Positions 22,311 to 34,450 of a stretch of DNA of 64,000 bases are shown one piece after another. This stretch comes from Limonium bicolor (lineage: Eukaryota; Streptophyta; Magnoliopsida; Caryophyllales; Plumbaginaceae). The DNA lies in assembly GCA_023374045.1 (NCBI GenBank), contig CM041778.1, positions 403,184,438 to 403,248,437 of the forward strand, given 5' to 3'. Position 1 is the stretch's first letter. Every line of letters begins with the position of its first letter. Under the pieces are notes generated by a model. It was not told the DNA's origin, ran no database searches, and worked only from the letters and a program-made list of their open reading frames with translations. A program made the position numbers and the translations under genes.

Positions 22311-23736
22311 TGTTTTTATTTTTACTGTCAGCAATAAAAAACCTAGTGGGACAGGGCGAGCCGACAACAGCAATGGTATTCTCTTCTTCCCTGTTGCAAA
22401 AAAAAAGAAAATGACGTTATGGGTTCCTCAATTTCAAAATCCCACCCACGAACAACACAGACCTCCATACTCCTCTGTCGGTCTTCTTCTCGATTCGCTA
22501 TCCAACACTCACTTTCGTCTTCTCACCTCTGCTCCTTCCTTTTTTCGATTTTTTCTTCTTGGTCTGCCTATCGTGGTCAATCTTCAAGACCAGAAAACCC
22601 TAGAGTCCTACCCGCCGTCCCTCTCCTTCCACCACCTCCTTCCTCATTCGCTCATTCCCCTTCTCTTTGTTTTTTTCCACTTCTGAAACCGGAGATAACC
22701 CCAATCTCCATCCTCCGTCGCCTTCAGCACCAAGAGAAACCGAAAACAAAACTTCATCTGCCACTTCCGATCTATCGATCATCACCCTACCCTCTATTCA
22801 TCTCTTTCTCGGTAATTTTGCTCATCCCAACTGGAGAAACAAAGAACATACATGCACATCTCCTTCGACAAGCATTCAATATTGCCGGCACCCTCTTTCT
22901 TTTTTCAACGCTGAGAACAAACACAAAAACCCTAAACTCCTCTTCCAATTCACCGCCAAAAAACCAATTCCAGTTGATAAAAATCCATTTCCAACGCCTT
23001 GACCATCAATCGATTCCACCACCACCTCTCCCACCTTCTCAATTCATTCTCTGCGCGAGAAGCGCGGAAAAAAAAATTGATTGTACCACTGGCGATTTGC
23101 CTACTCGTCATCCCGTCTCTGTTGTGTTTCATCCGAGGTTTGAGCAAGGAACTATCACGCGCTCTGCAGTCTCCGTTCGGAATCTGTTCATTCAGGGCTA
23201 CAAACCATCGATTAGTGTTATTTCCCCGAGAATCCTCTTTATCTTCTTATCGCTATGAATCTGAGTTTTTCTTCTTGATCCTATTCGGAAGGAAGAAAGG
23301 ATCATTGTTACCTTTTCCCTTCTATGAGTATTCAGGGAAATTCTGTTTCAGTTTTGGTGTTCGGTTTGTTTATGGCCATACAATACCGTGGTGTATAACA
23401 AAGAAGGAGATGTTCACCTCGTGTGAATTCGCAGTGCATATATGTTCTGTTCGCTTAGTGCTTCGATTCTCACATCTTAACCCATGGTTTGTTGTATTGG
23501 AATTGTTTTGTTCGACCTAGGTTAATAACTGCAGTGAGTTCTCATTTCCTCTCAAACAGGGAGTCTCAATTGCTTTCTTCTTCATTCATTAAACTCATTT
23601 TGACTCGTGACCTTCTTTGCTTGACTTTGCTTTCTTCTTTTGTTGTTCTGTTTAGATCTGCAGGTTTTTTTCTCTCGTCTCCTCCTGTCTGATTCATCGA
23701 GCTTCCAAGCTCAACTGCAATAAGTTATAAAAATTT

Positions 23737-24148
23737 GGGAAAATTCACGAGATACCCCTGTTTTCTTTCGTAATTCACAATATACCCCTGTGATTTTCGT
23801 AATTTAACTTTAAACATGCTTAAATGTTGTCCAAAATTGATAAAACTTTACATGGACGATGCTAAAGTGTTATATTTTGATCCTATATCAAATTTGAAGT
23901 TTTTTAAGCTCACATGTGACCTGTGGGACCTAATGAACAGTCACATATTCATTGGGTCCCACAGGTCACATGTGAGCTTAAAATGCTTCAAAATTGATAT
24001 TGGACCAAAATATAACACTTTAGCATCGTCCATGTAAAGTTTCATCAATTTTGGACAACATTTAAGCATGTTTAAAGTTAAATTACTAAAATCACAGGGG
24101 TATATTGTGAATTACGAAAGAAAACAGGGGTATCTCGTGAATTTTCCC
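23737..24148. mobile_element. Fold-back MITE, 412 bp, MULE-like
   Basis: Starts GGGAAAATTCACGAGATACC and ends with its reverse complement. The two halves pair almost over their whole length around about 23942. Flanks TAAAAATTT (23728-23736) and AAAAAATTT (24149-24157) give a 9-bp target duplication with one mismatch, typical of Mutator-like elements. The empty site is at about 57523-57540 in the other LTR. Confidence 0.85.
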
Positions 24149-25263
24149 AAAAAATTTTTTTTGCTCTCTCTCGCATTGGTAACGAATCCTACTCTGATTA
24201 TTCATGTATTGGTTGAATCGTGCACAGAGATGTGGTTTGGTTGCTACTCCTTGTTCTCATTTACTGTTTTACTGTCACTCTGAGCATTATACAGTAGATT
24301 CAAGGCAAATAAGCTTTGTTTTAGGGTTTCTAAGTTGTACAACCTGCTTTGGTTTTGCATAAACGTGCTTTGGATTAGGGCCTAATTTCTGCTTTGTTAA
24401 TGTCCTGCACTCTCGGTTTTGGAAGTGTTCTGATATTATGTTCATGGTGATGCTCTGATTATGTCAAAATTTAAAACCATTACATGTTCATCGGTTTCTT
24501 TTGTGGGTTAACGAAAAGGGAGAGTCACGTTGGAATCTGATCGATTGTGAGTAACTTCCGTGACTAAGCTGCGATAGGGCTGGGTAAATGACTCTTCAAA
24601 TAAGGACTGAAAATGGCTTAGATGGAACCGATTTGCTTTGTCCTTCAATATTTTACTTCCCGTTCATTGGTTTCGGTAAAAAAAAAATAAATAAAAAAAG
24701 GGAGAGTCGAATTAGATGTTTGAGATTAATAACCTTAGGCCTTAAAAGCTCTTTGTCCTTTTCTTTCTTGGTTAGAATTTTTAATTCGTTTCTAAAGCCG
24801 ATAAAAAAGGGGGATTTGATTTCCTGAATTTGGGTTGGCAATTCTCGCTGCTTTACCATGACCTTTCGACTTGTTTTACTGCACATATATTGCTTTTATC
24901 TCTAATTCATTGTAATTATGTTTTATTATCTCTAACTTTCCTTTAAGCCTTAGTTATCACCCTTAGGGCCTTTTAAACTGACAGAAAAGTTGTGGATGTA
25001 TTATCGCTCCGCACCTAACGGGTCTCTCATTCGTTTCGTGGAGCAATAGTCTCTTATAGCTTCAGAAAATACCACAACCACCCTTATATTTATAAGAACA
25101 AAAACTTCAAAAACAAGCCCTTAAGGCTACTTTAGGAGGGCTTAGGATGCGAGACCATCACATGTCTAGCGGATCTCTCATTCGTTCTATGTGGGTGGAA
25201 TCCTCCTTTACCCTCAACACATCCTTAATCAAGAGTTAATAAACCAATAAATTGATCCGTCTT

Positions 25264-26335
25264 GCTTGTTAATATCTCACAGATCAGCCCAAATCAATAA
25301 GGCCCAAACTAGGCCCGAAAATCCAAATCAAGCATAAGGTCCAATTTTCAGCCTAATCTTAAATAAGGCCCATTTGGCCCAAAGTCTTAAACCTAATTCG
25401 GTCCACACTTCAAAAGCCCATTTTGGCCCAAATTTCTAGACCCATTTTGGCTCACACCTCCAAGGCCAAGGTTAGGCCCAAAAATCAAGTCAAGCCCACT
25501 TGGCCCAAATCAAAAATTCAAAAATCGGCCTAAATTTAAAAGCCCACTTAGCCTAAAAATCAAAAAGCCTAATTCGGGCCCAAACCTAATTCAGGCCCAG
25601 ACCCAATATGGGCCCAAACCAAATTCTGGCCTAAACCCACTATGACCCATAACCATTTCGGTCCAAGCCCAGTTTGACCCAAACCCAACTCAGCCCATTA
25701 ATCCCAACTAGGGGTGTCCATTCGGTTCGGTTAATTCGGTTATAGCCAAAAACCGAATTTTTTTCGGTTTTTTTTTAACCGTTTTTTAAAATTTCGGTTT
25801 TCGGTTAACCGAATTTTATTTCGGTTCGGTTTTCGGTTATTGAAGAGAATATTTCGGTTAACCGAATAACCGAAATATTTTTTAAATTAAATTTAAATAT
25901 ATAAATATTAATCAAAATTATAATTTTTCTTTTAAAAATTTCGGTTAACCGGATTTATTACGGTTAACCGCTACTAATTCGGTTTTCGGTTCGGTTTTTG
26001 GTTATCAAGTAGAAAAAAAATCGGTTTTCGGTTATTTCGGTTTTCGGTTAATTCGGTTATTGAGCTGAATTTTGGTTAATTCGGTTATAACCGAAATAAC
26101 CGAAAACCGATTTTTTTTTTCGAAATTCGGTTTTCGGTTAACCGAAATAACCGAATGGACACCCCTAATCCCAACTCGGCCCATACCCATACCCAGCCCA
26201 ATACCCATTTTGGGGCCCAAATCCAATTCGGCCCATTAAGCCTGCTTGACTAAGGCCCACTTCGGCCCAATTTAACCCAAAGCCTAACCAAGGCCCAATC
26301 TGGCCCAAACCTTGACCAAGGCCCAATCTGGTCCT
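25264..26335. repeat. Dense GGCCCA array in the LTR
   Basis: Dozens of GGCCCA or close variants occur in irregular 15-25 bp spacing, split by the hAT MITE at 25709-26167. The same array is at 58670-59245 in the other LTR. TGGGCC/GGCCCA is the core of plant site II (TCP-factor) promoter elements. Confidence 0.8.
25709..26167. mobile_element. hAT MITE, 459 bp, made of CGGTTAACCG-type repeats
   Basis: Termini TAGGGGTGTCCATTCGG and CCGAATGGACACCCCTA are perfect inverted repeats. The 8-bp duplication ATCCCAAC flanks it (25701-25708 and 26168-26175), the hAT hallmark. The interior is nearly all TTCGGTT / AACCGAA repeats and can fold on itself. The empty site is near 59080. Confidence 0.9.
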
Positions 26336-26345
26336 ATTTTGACTC

Positions 26346-26490
26346 GGTCTAACTTTGACAATCTCAACTTTGACCAACCTCAACTTTGACCAGCCTCAAC
26401 TTTGATCAATCTCAACTTTGACCAACCTCAACTTTGACCAACCTCAACTTTGACCCAATCCAACTTTGACCCGGTCTAACTTTGACCTGA
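26346..26490. repeat. 16-bp tandem array with W-box cores
   Basis: About nine copies of a CTCAACTTTGACCAAC-like unit. Each carries TTGAC(C), the core bound by WRKY factors. The counterpart in the other LTR is at 59253-59402. Confidence 0.8.
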
Positions 26491-28370
26491 CTCGTTTTCC
26501 AACCCCAACCCGAAGTCAATTTAACCCAATTCAAACCCAACTCATTTCAATTCAGTCCAATTCAATTTCAGTCTAATCCCATTCAGTTCACATTCAAAAT
26601 CCAATTCAAACTCAACTTGTAAATCCCATTCAAACTCCAAAAATCCAAAAACATTCCTCAGTATTCAGCTTTAATTCAAAAATCCCAAAAAATATTCTTT
26701 CTCAACTTTGAACAATCATTTTATTCAAATCTCAGCGGGTTTTTAAAGGAACCATTTTGTGAAATTTTAAAAGAAAAACTCTTCTCACATCACAGAAAAC
26801 TTTTCTCAAAACGCAGAAAGTTCTTCCCACATATACAGAAAGTTTTCTCTAAAAAACATTTCTCAAAATCAGTGTTTCCTCGTCGAGAATTCCGAACAAC
26901 TTCAAAAGTTTTCTAACTCAGTTTTTAACTCAAATAAACCGTTTTTGGGGAACAGGTAATGTCTAACACCTTCAAAAATGTTTTCTTCCTAGTTAGATGT
27001 CACTTGTCTCCCTTCCAAAATAAAAATCCGAGACAGGGCACTGGGGTCGTAATCTCCCTTGTCGCAGTCTGGATCTCTTTAGGCGGGGCATTAGGGTGAC
27101 AAACCTCCCCTAATTGTAGCCTAGATTTTTACAAGGCGGGGTGCTAGGGAAGTAATGACCTTCGTAGTTGCAGCCGGGATTTTAGAAGCGTCTAGCTCCC
27201 TTCCGCTCGATTTCAATGTTTTCAGTTTTTAACGTTTTAAAACCCGGGAGTTAGAGATGTTATTAGGGTTCAACCGAGAACATCTCATTCATGGTGTTTC
27301 TCTCTGAATCCTATTTTTCGACATAAATTCATTGCCCAATCTTTCGAGCCTCGACACTTACATTAATTAAGTGTCGTGTTTGAGGGGGTACATAGGGTAA
27401 TCCCTCGGGATTATCCGCCCTTTTACAACTAAAATGATTTTCGGTTTTAAAATTTTAAGAGAGACAATTCTGAATAAATCAATCCAATCCTTTCATTAGA
27501 GCTTTAACCCATAAGCACTCCTCAATCCTTTCCTAAGCAAACTCGAAGTCACAAGTCTCACTAACATATGACCCCTTATTCTTAAATGCTCCCGAACAAC
27601 CTTAGTCATCTTAAACCTGAAACATCTTCAAAACCCGAACACCTGTAAACCAAATATCCTCTTTCATACTTCATCAACACTTTCGACTTCCTAAAATTAC
27701 CTCAAAAATTTGACCATTCTAAAATCCAAACTTTACAAACACGAAAAACTCCTCAATTCTACCAAAGAATCCGAACACCTCTCAACTTCACAAAATGACC
27801 AAAATACCCCTAAGCTCTACAAGATGACCAAAATACCCCTAAGATCTACAAAATGTTCAAAAACTCCTTAACTCCAGCAAATGATCCAAACGCCCCTTTA
27901 CTTAAAAATGACCAAAATGCCCTTTTGCTCCTCAAAACTTCTAGCATCCTTTCAAACTCGTGAAAGTCGAAACAACCTCAAACCTCTCAACATTCAAACC
28001 AATTTCACCGACCAATATTTCAAAACCAGTCTATTTCTCCAAACTCTGGGGAATCATCTGTTCTTAAGTCCACACTCAATCCTATCCTTTGGCTTTAAAT
28101 CGAATATCTCTAATAAGGTTTTGAAAGAAGGCAATCCCGACAGTTGGAGACCAAGGTTTCCTCGGGCACCAATCCGAAGTCGTGGTTGTTGCCACTTCTA
28201 AGGGGTGTAACCCAGTGCGAATCCAACATAGAATCTCTGCAAATGATCAGATAAGCCCTATCCATAAGCAGCAAATTCGGAGTCAATCAACGGTTCTTAG
28301 ATCTCTTCTCTCCCCTTCCTAGTTCCTTAGGTCAAACTAGGTGGCGACTCTAGTCAATTTCCGCCCTTAG

Positions 28371-28974
28371 TGTTGATGTTATTTTGATCGGCTAACTCAG
28401 TTCAATTCTGAAGCCAGTTTTAAGACCAGCATGAAGCGAAGTCCGTCAGTCTTGAACTGACGAACAGAAAAGAAGATAGAATATTTAACAAGATTTTATC
28501 TAGCTGTTAAAGATAAAATCTTGAATGATAAATTTCCATACAGTCTCTGTATCTATATAAGAGGAAGAAAGTCTAGGTTATACGGTGGGGGATTAAACGC
28601 AAAAGAGAGAAAGGAAAATACAAGGTAATTTGCTAAGAAATATAGTAAGGGTGAATATAGAGAGAAACAGAGAGAAAGAGTGAGATTGTAGAGTCAATCC
28701 CAGAAGAGTTTGGTTGTTGATTTCGTTGTAAGTAACTTGAGTTCAGAACTCAAGTTACGTGTGAGTTATGTCAAGATAGTGTTGTTGACGTGAGGGTTTG
28801 TATTCGTATTGAATACGTGATTGTATAACCATTGTTATACGTGATTATAATAAGGGTTCTACCTTTGTGCTATTCTGATCTTCCCTTCTTTCTCCTCGTT
28901 CGTCCTCAGTTCTGAACTCAGACCATCGACACCTTCTGAGTTGCAGACTCAACACCGACACATAGGAATTTACA
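28371..28974 (+). repeat. Copia copy 1, 5' LTR
   Basis: Contains a near-perfect 27-bp palindrome (28732-28758, arms GTAACTTGAGTTC / GAACTCAAGTTAC around one A) and a TATA-like CTATATAAG at about 28552-28560. Confidence 0.9.
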
Positions 28975-29032
28975 ATTGGTACCAGAGTAAGGTTACCCTA
29001 GACGCAGAAGAAACTTCTTCAGGGTTGATCGT

Positions 29033-31845
29033 GATGAATTCCTACTATGTTAAGCCTCCAAAGCTGACAAAGTTCAACTACATCAGTTGGTGCGAAAATG
29101 GAAGATCAACTGATTTCTATCGATCTCCAATTATGGGACGTGGTGACTGAAGGTGACCTGAAGCCAAAGTTTGAGCAGGACGGAGTTACCAAGGAGAAAC
29201 CTAGGGCTAGCTGGAGTGAAAACGACAATAAGCTCATAAGTAAGAACAGGCAAGCTCGGAGGATCATTATGTCGTCGTTATCAGACTCAGACCAACAGAA
29301 GGTGTTGGGATTGCGCACTGCTAAGGAGGTTTGGGAATTTCTCAAAGCCGCATATGCTGGAACGAATTCTGTTAAAAAGGCTAAAGGGAAGCAACTCAAA
29401 AGACAGCTTGATAACATCAAGATGTCAGACTGTGAGACTATATCTGAGACACTTGAGAGGTTTGACAAGATTTTATGCGAGCTCAAGGCTGTTGGGGTAG
29501 TTCTTGATAATGACGTGGTGAACGAGAGATTTCTAGATAGTATCGGAAAAGACTGGCTAAACTTCACCACATTGTTGGAGTCTACAAAGGATCTGTCAAA
29601 GTTGTCTTTCGAAGAGCTGGGATCAGAACTGACGGTGTACGAAGGTAAGATGAGAGGTAACATTGTTACTCAAACTAAGGATCTGGCTCTAAACGCACGT
29701 GATACTACCACTATATCAGAAGATGAGGATTGTGACGTGGATGAGGAAATCACAAAGATTATGAACATAATAAAGAGGCTGAGTAGTAGAAAACAAAAGT
29801 CAAACCAACAGAGTAAGGCAAAGAAGGGACAAATACATGTTTTAGGTGTAACAAGCCTGGTCATATTGTCAAGGATTGTCCTCTCCAGCAGAAGGAAAAC
29901 TCTCAGAAGAAGATTAAGAAACACACAGATACAGCTGCAGCCGCATGGGAACAGGATAACTCAGATACAGACTCAGAACCCGGGGAGTACGCGCAGATGT
30001 GTTTAACGGCAGTTGCTCACGAAGATGATGACATCAATACTGAGTATAACATAAAAGAGAAGGAAATTTGGAAGGATACGCTTGGGAAAGAAGAGATATT
30101 TATTCTAGGAGTGTTCATGGCCGGTTAACCGGCTAATCGGTTAACCGGAATTCGGTTAACCGCATTGACGGTTAGTCAATATTAATAACCTTAACCGTTT
30201 CATTTAGCAACGGTTAACCGGGAACGGTTAACCGCCGGTTTCGGTGCGGTTTTATCGGATAACCGTAAACCGGATAATGAAAAAAAAAACAATTTCAGAA
30301 TTTACTAAACTTATATTAAATTGCAGGGTGCGACAGAAGAAATCAAAATTTTCTATTGTTATAAATCTTTCTTCTGATGGTTGTAGATAAACGGAGATTT
30401 GTTTATGTATGAGACCTGGAGAGATGTGGTTGTTTTATGGCTGAAATTTTTTGGCCTTCTCCGGTACACAGTCTATCACGTCGTGGCTGATTGTTGAGTT
30501 GATGAGTACAATACTCAACAAAAACCGCCTCTGATCCTCTCTCTAAGGCAAGTTAGGGTTGGGAAATAGGGATATGAATATCACAGACTACGTATCGTTT
30601 GAAAAAAAGGGAAATAATTTCATGAAATACAAGAAGAGAATTTGCAGGCGCAGGCAGACAACCGCTAGAAGTGAGTTCGAGTATATTACCTGTTGCAGGA
30701 TGAACGAGATGGGTTTAGGGTTCAGTCTAGTTTTCAATCCGGAGATATTGGTGGTGACTGGTGAGCGAGATGTTGAGTGAGGAAGATTGAAGAGAAAGAG
30801 AATGAAGAAACGGCGTGAATGATGGGTGAGAACTGAGGAGTTGTCCGTGTTGTTAGGGTTGCAAAATACCGTGTGTGAAAAAGTTTTGGGAAGAGTATTT
30901 TAAAAAATATAATTAATATGTATAATTAACCGGTTAGTCCGGTTAACCGGATAGACAAAATATGATAACTGAAACCGTAATCGAAACTGGCTAATTTAGT
31001 TGGTCGGTTAACCGAAACTGGAAAATCGGTGCGGTTAACCGGATTTTCGGTGCGGTTTTCCCGGTTTCGGTGTCGGTTATGAGGTTACGGTTTTTTTTGA
31101 ACACCCCTAATTTATTCAGCTAACCTCTGCACTTTTTGAGATAAAATTCTTGAAGAATCAGTATGATACTGAGATTAAAGAACTCAGTGCTAAGGTGAAA
31201 AGTCTGAGTCAGTCTTCGACTGAAAGCAAAAATCGTGTCATTAAGAGTCTAGATAAGCCAAGGATTAACTTTGTTAGTCCTTTGGAAACTAGGATTCTCA
31301 CTCTTCCTTGTTGGGCACAGGAAGAGATAAATTCTCTTTTGGATAGCAACAAATCACTAAAAAGAGAATACGAAACACTCTCGGACATGGTAGCCAAGGC
31401 AAATCGAAAGTTAGAACTTCAGTCTCCTGCTAATCCAACTTGGTATACCGGGAAAGCGAATTTGAAGCAAATGATGCGGAATAATAACTCAGACAAATGT
31501 GGTTTGGGATATAAGTCTGAGTCTCAGTCTACGACTGAGAAGTTACAGACTGTAACTGCGAGACATCAGCCAAGATTACACTCATGCCGATATTGCCACC
31601 AGCTAGGACACAAGGTTAGATGGTGTCCCAAATTGTTGAAAAAACAATTGCGTGAAAAATCATCAAGGCAGAACTCATTCGAAATCAAAAGATCGCACAC
31701 TAAAAGGTGGGTTCCTATCAATCACTTTAAGTCTGAGTCAACATCTGAGATCAAACAAGTTTGGGTACCAAAGTCAAGTCGGCCCTATCAGACTCGTCAA
31801 GAAAGCACTTCACCTCCTTCAGAATTATCATCTCCTTCCCAGTGA
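29033..31845 (+). pseudogene. gag: Copia copy 1 gag, broken and interrupted
   Basis: Begins at ATG 29033 (MNSYYVKPPK). A 2-bp loss near 29096 shifts the frame, the knuckle CFRCNKPGHIVKDC at about 29839-29880 is in a different frame from the long upstream block (29098-30006), and a hAT element sits at 30106-31109. The C-terminal part (31150-31845) is open and carries the second knuckle CRYCHQLGHKVRWC at about 31584-31625. Compared with copy 2, this gene cannot make full-length Gag. Confidence 0.9.
30106..31109. mobile_element. hAT-family element, 1004 bp, nested in copia gag
   Basis: Ends TAGGAGTGTTCA and TGAACACCCCTA, with 8-bp duplication ATTTATTC (30098-30105 and 31110-31117). Both ends are rich in CGGTTAACCG motifs like the 459-bp MITE, so the two belong to one family. 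The middle (30300-30890) is not repetitive and has only a 73-codon frame at 30559-30780 of no known family. The uninterrupted gag is seen in copy 2. Confidence 0.9.
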
Positions 31846-32064
31846 TCAGACCATGATGCATCACTACCCCCATCCATAAAGGTTTATGACTTATTTCCTT
31901 TTTGATTTGGCAAAAGGGGGAAAGTGGTCTTGAACGTACTCTACAACTCAGGGGGAACATTCATCAGTTCAAGACTTATAGAGTTTACAACGATTCAGGG
32001 GGAACATTCATCAGATCAAGAAGTTCAAGACTTACAAAGTTTGCCGCATCAAAAAGGGGGAAAC

Positions 32065-32668
32065 TGTTGATGTTATTTTGATCCGCTAACTCAGTTCAAT
32101 TCTGAAGCCAGTTTTAAGACCAGCATGAAGCGAAGTCCGTCAGTCTTGAACTGACGAACAGAAAAGAAGATAGAATATTTAACAAGATTTTATCTAGCTA
32201 TTAAAGATAAAATCTTGAATGATAAATTTCCATACAGTCTCTGTATCTATATAAGAGGAAGAAAGTCTAGGTTATACGGTGGGGGATTAAACGCAAAAGA
32301 GAGAAAGGGAAATACAAGGTAATTTGCTGAGAAATATAGTAAGGGCGAATATAGAGAGAAACAGAGAGAAAGAGTGAGATTGTAGAGTCAATCCCAGGAG
32401 AGTTTGGTTGCTGATTTCGTTGTAAGTAACTTGAGTTCAGAACTCAAGTTACGTGTGAGTTATGTCAAGATAGTGTTGTTGACGTGAGGGTTTGTATTCG
32501 TATTGAATACGTGATTGTATAACCATTGTTATACGTGATTATAATAAGGGTTCTATCTTTGTGCTATTCTGATCTTCCCTTCTTTCTCCTCGTTCGTCCT
32601 CAGTTCTGAACTCAGACCATCGACACCTTCTGAGTTGCAGACTCAGCACCGACACATAGGAATTTACA
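32065..32668 (+). repeat. Copia copy 1, 3' LTR and adjacent polypurine tract
   Basis: Preceded by AAAAAGGGGGAAAC (32051-32064), the polypurine tract. Two similar tracts lie upstream (CAGGGGGAACATTCATCAG at about 31949 and 31996), so the 3' untranslated region repeats its purine-rich element. Confidence 0.9.
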
Positions 32669-32893
32669 CTTAGGGCATAAGTCCGCGTGGAGCCCATCGA
32701 GAGTGGGTGTAGTGCATACTTGCATTCTCCCTTATGCTTTCTAGGAAAGACGGACGATTTAGTAGGTATTTGAGGGCTGCCATGAATAACGGGTTTTCAC
32801 CCTCCATAGAATGACATTTTAGGATCTAGGCTTTTTAGCCAGACCATATTTAGATAGACCCCCCCTCATACCGAAAAATCACCCTCCACAGAA

Positions 32894-32911
32894 TGGCGAC
32901 TCTGCTGGGGA
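32894..32911 (+). other. Primer binding site of the giant-LTR element
   Basis: TGGCGACTCTGCTGGGGA starts 3 bp after the LTR end. It resembles the tRNA-Arg type site reported for Ogre/Tat elements. Confidence 0.65.
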
Positions 32912-34445
32912 GAACTTGAGTAAGTTTTTCTCATAAAACTTGGTCAAGGAAGACTAAACTCCATTCAAATTTGTCAAGATTTTCCCCACTTCTTTCAAAA
33001 CCTTCAAGAGATTCATTCCAAGCCTCTAGGATTATTCTACTCCACACTCATAGTGTGTATCTGATTAGGACAGATAGGACTTATTAGATCCTCAACAAAC
33101 ATTGTAACAATTGGGTTAACAATTAGCTCACGATTAGAAAGAGACACTTAGGTGTGAATGAAGCTAACTTCCCTTTAGGGTAATAAGCAACCAATTTGGT
33201 ATCACTAATCTCAAGATAAAACACTTAGTACATAGGTTGGTGCTAACTTCATCAGGTTTATTTACTGCTTTCATATTTATATTGTGATTGTGGGGTGCAT
33301 GGGGTGGGTAGCTTAGGACATGCATTCATCTGTGTCACCCGATTTACCCACGATGTCACGGGATCCCCAACCGGTCCACAGTTGATTCCCCATGAGCTAG
33401 GGTCACTCTCTCAGTGAACAAACCCACGAGGCGGTACGGTCTCCGACCAACGCTTTGAGCTCATGATCCAAAAATATCCTCTATTATCCAAGTCAAAGCC
33501 AGCATATAGTGAACTCTGAGCCTTCAGTGTCCAGCAACCTGGTCCGGTGTCTAAGATGGGCTTATGGGTAGTCACCCCCTTGAACGCCGCCTGTCTGACC
33601 ACCTCTTTGCCTTACCTTGAAGATTGCATGGGCTCAGCTCTCCATTGTTCCTCTGCACCACATGTGTCTCTAAAGCCCAATGTCACGCTATACGTCCATA
33701 GAGGATCCCATATTTACCGGATACCCATACATGACACAACGTACTCAGTGAATAATTTGGACTTTAGACACACCTGACCACGCAGGTGACGAGAGATCCG
33801 TTCCCATGCAATACTTCCCTGAGTTTCCCGAAAAGTGGGGTGTTGTCAGATCATCACTGGCCGTGGCGTATGTTTCCTTATCATCTCGGGTGTCCTGACC
33901 TTTCGAACTTAAGCACTCCGGACTTTCTTGATAACGTGCCCCACAAAGGCATAGCAGAGAAAAAACCCCGAGAGATGATAGTGAAGGGACGACGGTTCCC
34001 CTAGTGAGGCGGAATCATAATTGACATGGAAAGTGATTATCCCAACATTAACACGTACAGCTCCACATCAAACACAACCACAATTTACTTTATGCTATAC
34101 ATGTGTGCAAACCACTTTCTTAAACCAATCTGTTTTGAGTTCTACAAAATGTTCGGAATTCTCTTTTGCACATTTCTTAAAGCTGTTTTACGAGCTCGTT
34201 TAATTTTGAATCCCACCTAAATTTCACTCATAAACATTTGCGGTTTTAAACCTGCCACTTCATCTTTAAAATGTTATTTCCAAAACAATTTTTCAAAAAA
34301 AAAAAGATTTCGAAAACCTACTTTCTACAAATGAATTTCAAACAACTTTTTTCCCCAAACATTATTTCAAACTAGATTTCGAAAACAGTTTTCAAAATTG
34401 ATCTGCACAAGCGTATTTCAAAATAAATGATTTAGTCCCCATGTT
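32912..34445 (+). other. Giant-LTR element internal region, 5' part
   Basis: No recognisable gag. Frames up to 76 codons on both strands (for example 33547-33777 and 33786-34004) match no family known to me. It may be decayed leader or gag sequence. Confidence 0.5.
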
Positions 34446-34450
34446 GTGAC

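Larger units (their letters stand above)
28371..32668 (+). mobile_element. Gag-only Ty1/copia element (TR-GAG type), copy 1, with nested hAT element
   Basis: LTRs of 604 bp each (28371-28974 and 32065-32668) start TGTTGATG and end AATTTACA. The 5-bp duplication CTTAG flanks it (28366-28370 and 32669-32673), and the other giant LTR has the empty site near 61277. The primer site reads TTGGTACCAGAG (28976-28987), a one-base variant of the initiator-Met site. Only gag is present, with no protease, integrase or RT. The LTRs differ at about nine positions by eye, so insertion is recent. Removing the 1004-bp hAT element leaves about 3.29 kb, matching copy 2. Confidence 0.9.
21415..32890 (+). repeat. 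Giant 5' LTR (about 6.3 kb without insertions)
   Basis: Collinear with 51889-61496 throughout. Beyond that copy it contains a 412-bp fold-back element, a 459-bp hAT MITE and a 4298-bp copia element. Contents along the LTR: T-rich start, two tRNA-like SINE heads, a C/T-rich gene-leader-like block (22330-23100), GGCCCA arrays, a W-box array, and a CTCC/ACCCT-rich end. No frame in it is supported as coding. Confidence 0.8.

Noticed and set aside
22419..23258. 279-codon plus frame and overlapping frames in the giant LTR
   Set aside because: The counterpart in the other LTR (56168-56854) has a different frame structure, so no protein is conserved.
26032..26383. Minus frames rich in Gly/Leu/Trp in the GGCCCA array (also 59076-59294)
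   Set aside because: Simple translation of the GGCCCA repeat array.
29106..29663. 185-codon minus frame opposite copia gag (also 54111-54668 plus)
   Set aside because: Antisense shadow of gag, present because gag codon use leaves the opposite strand open.
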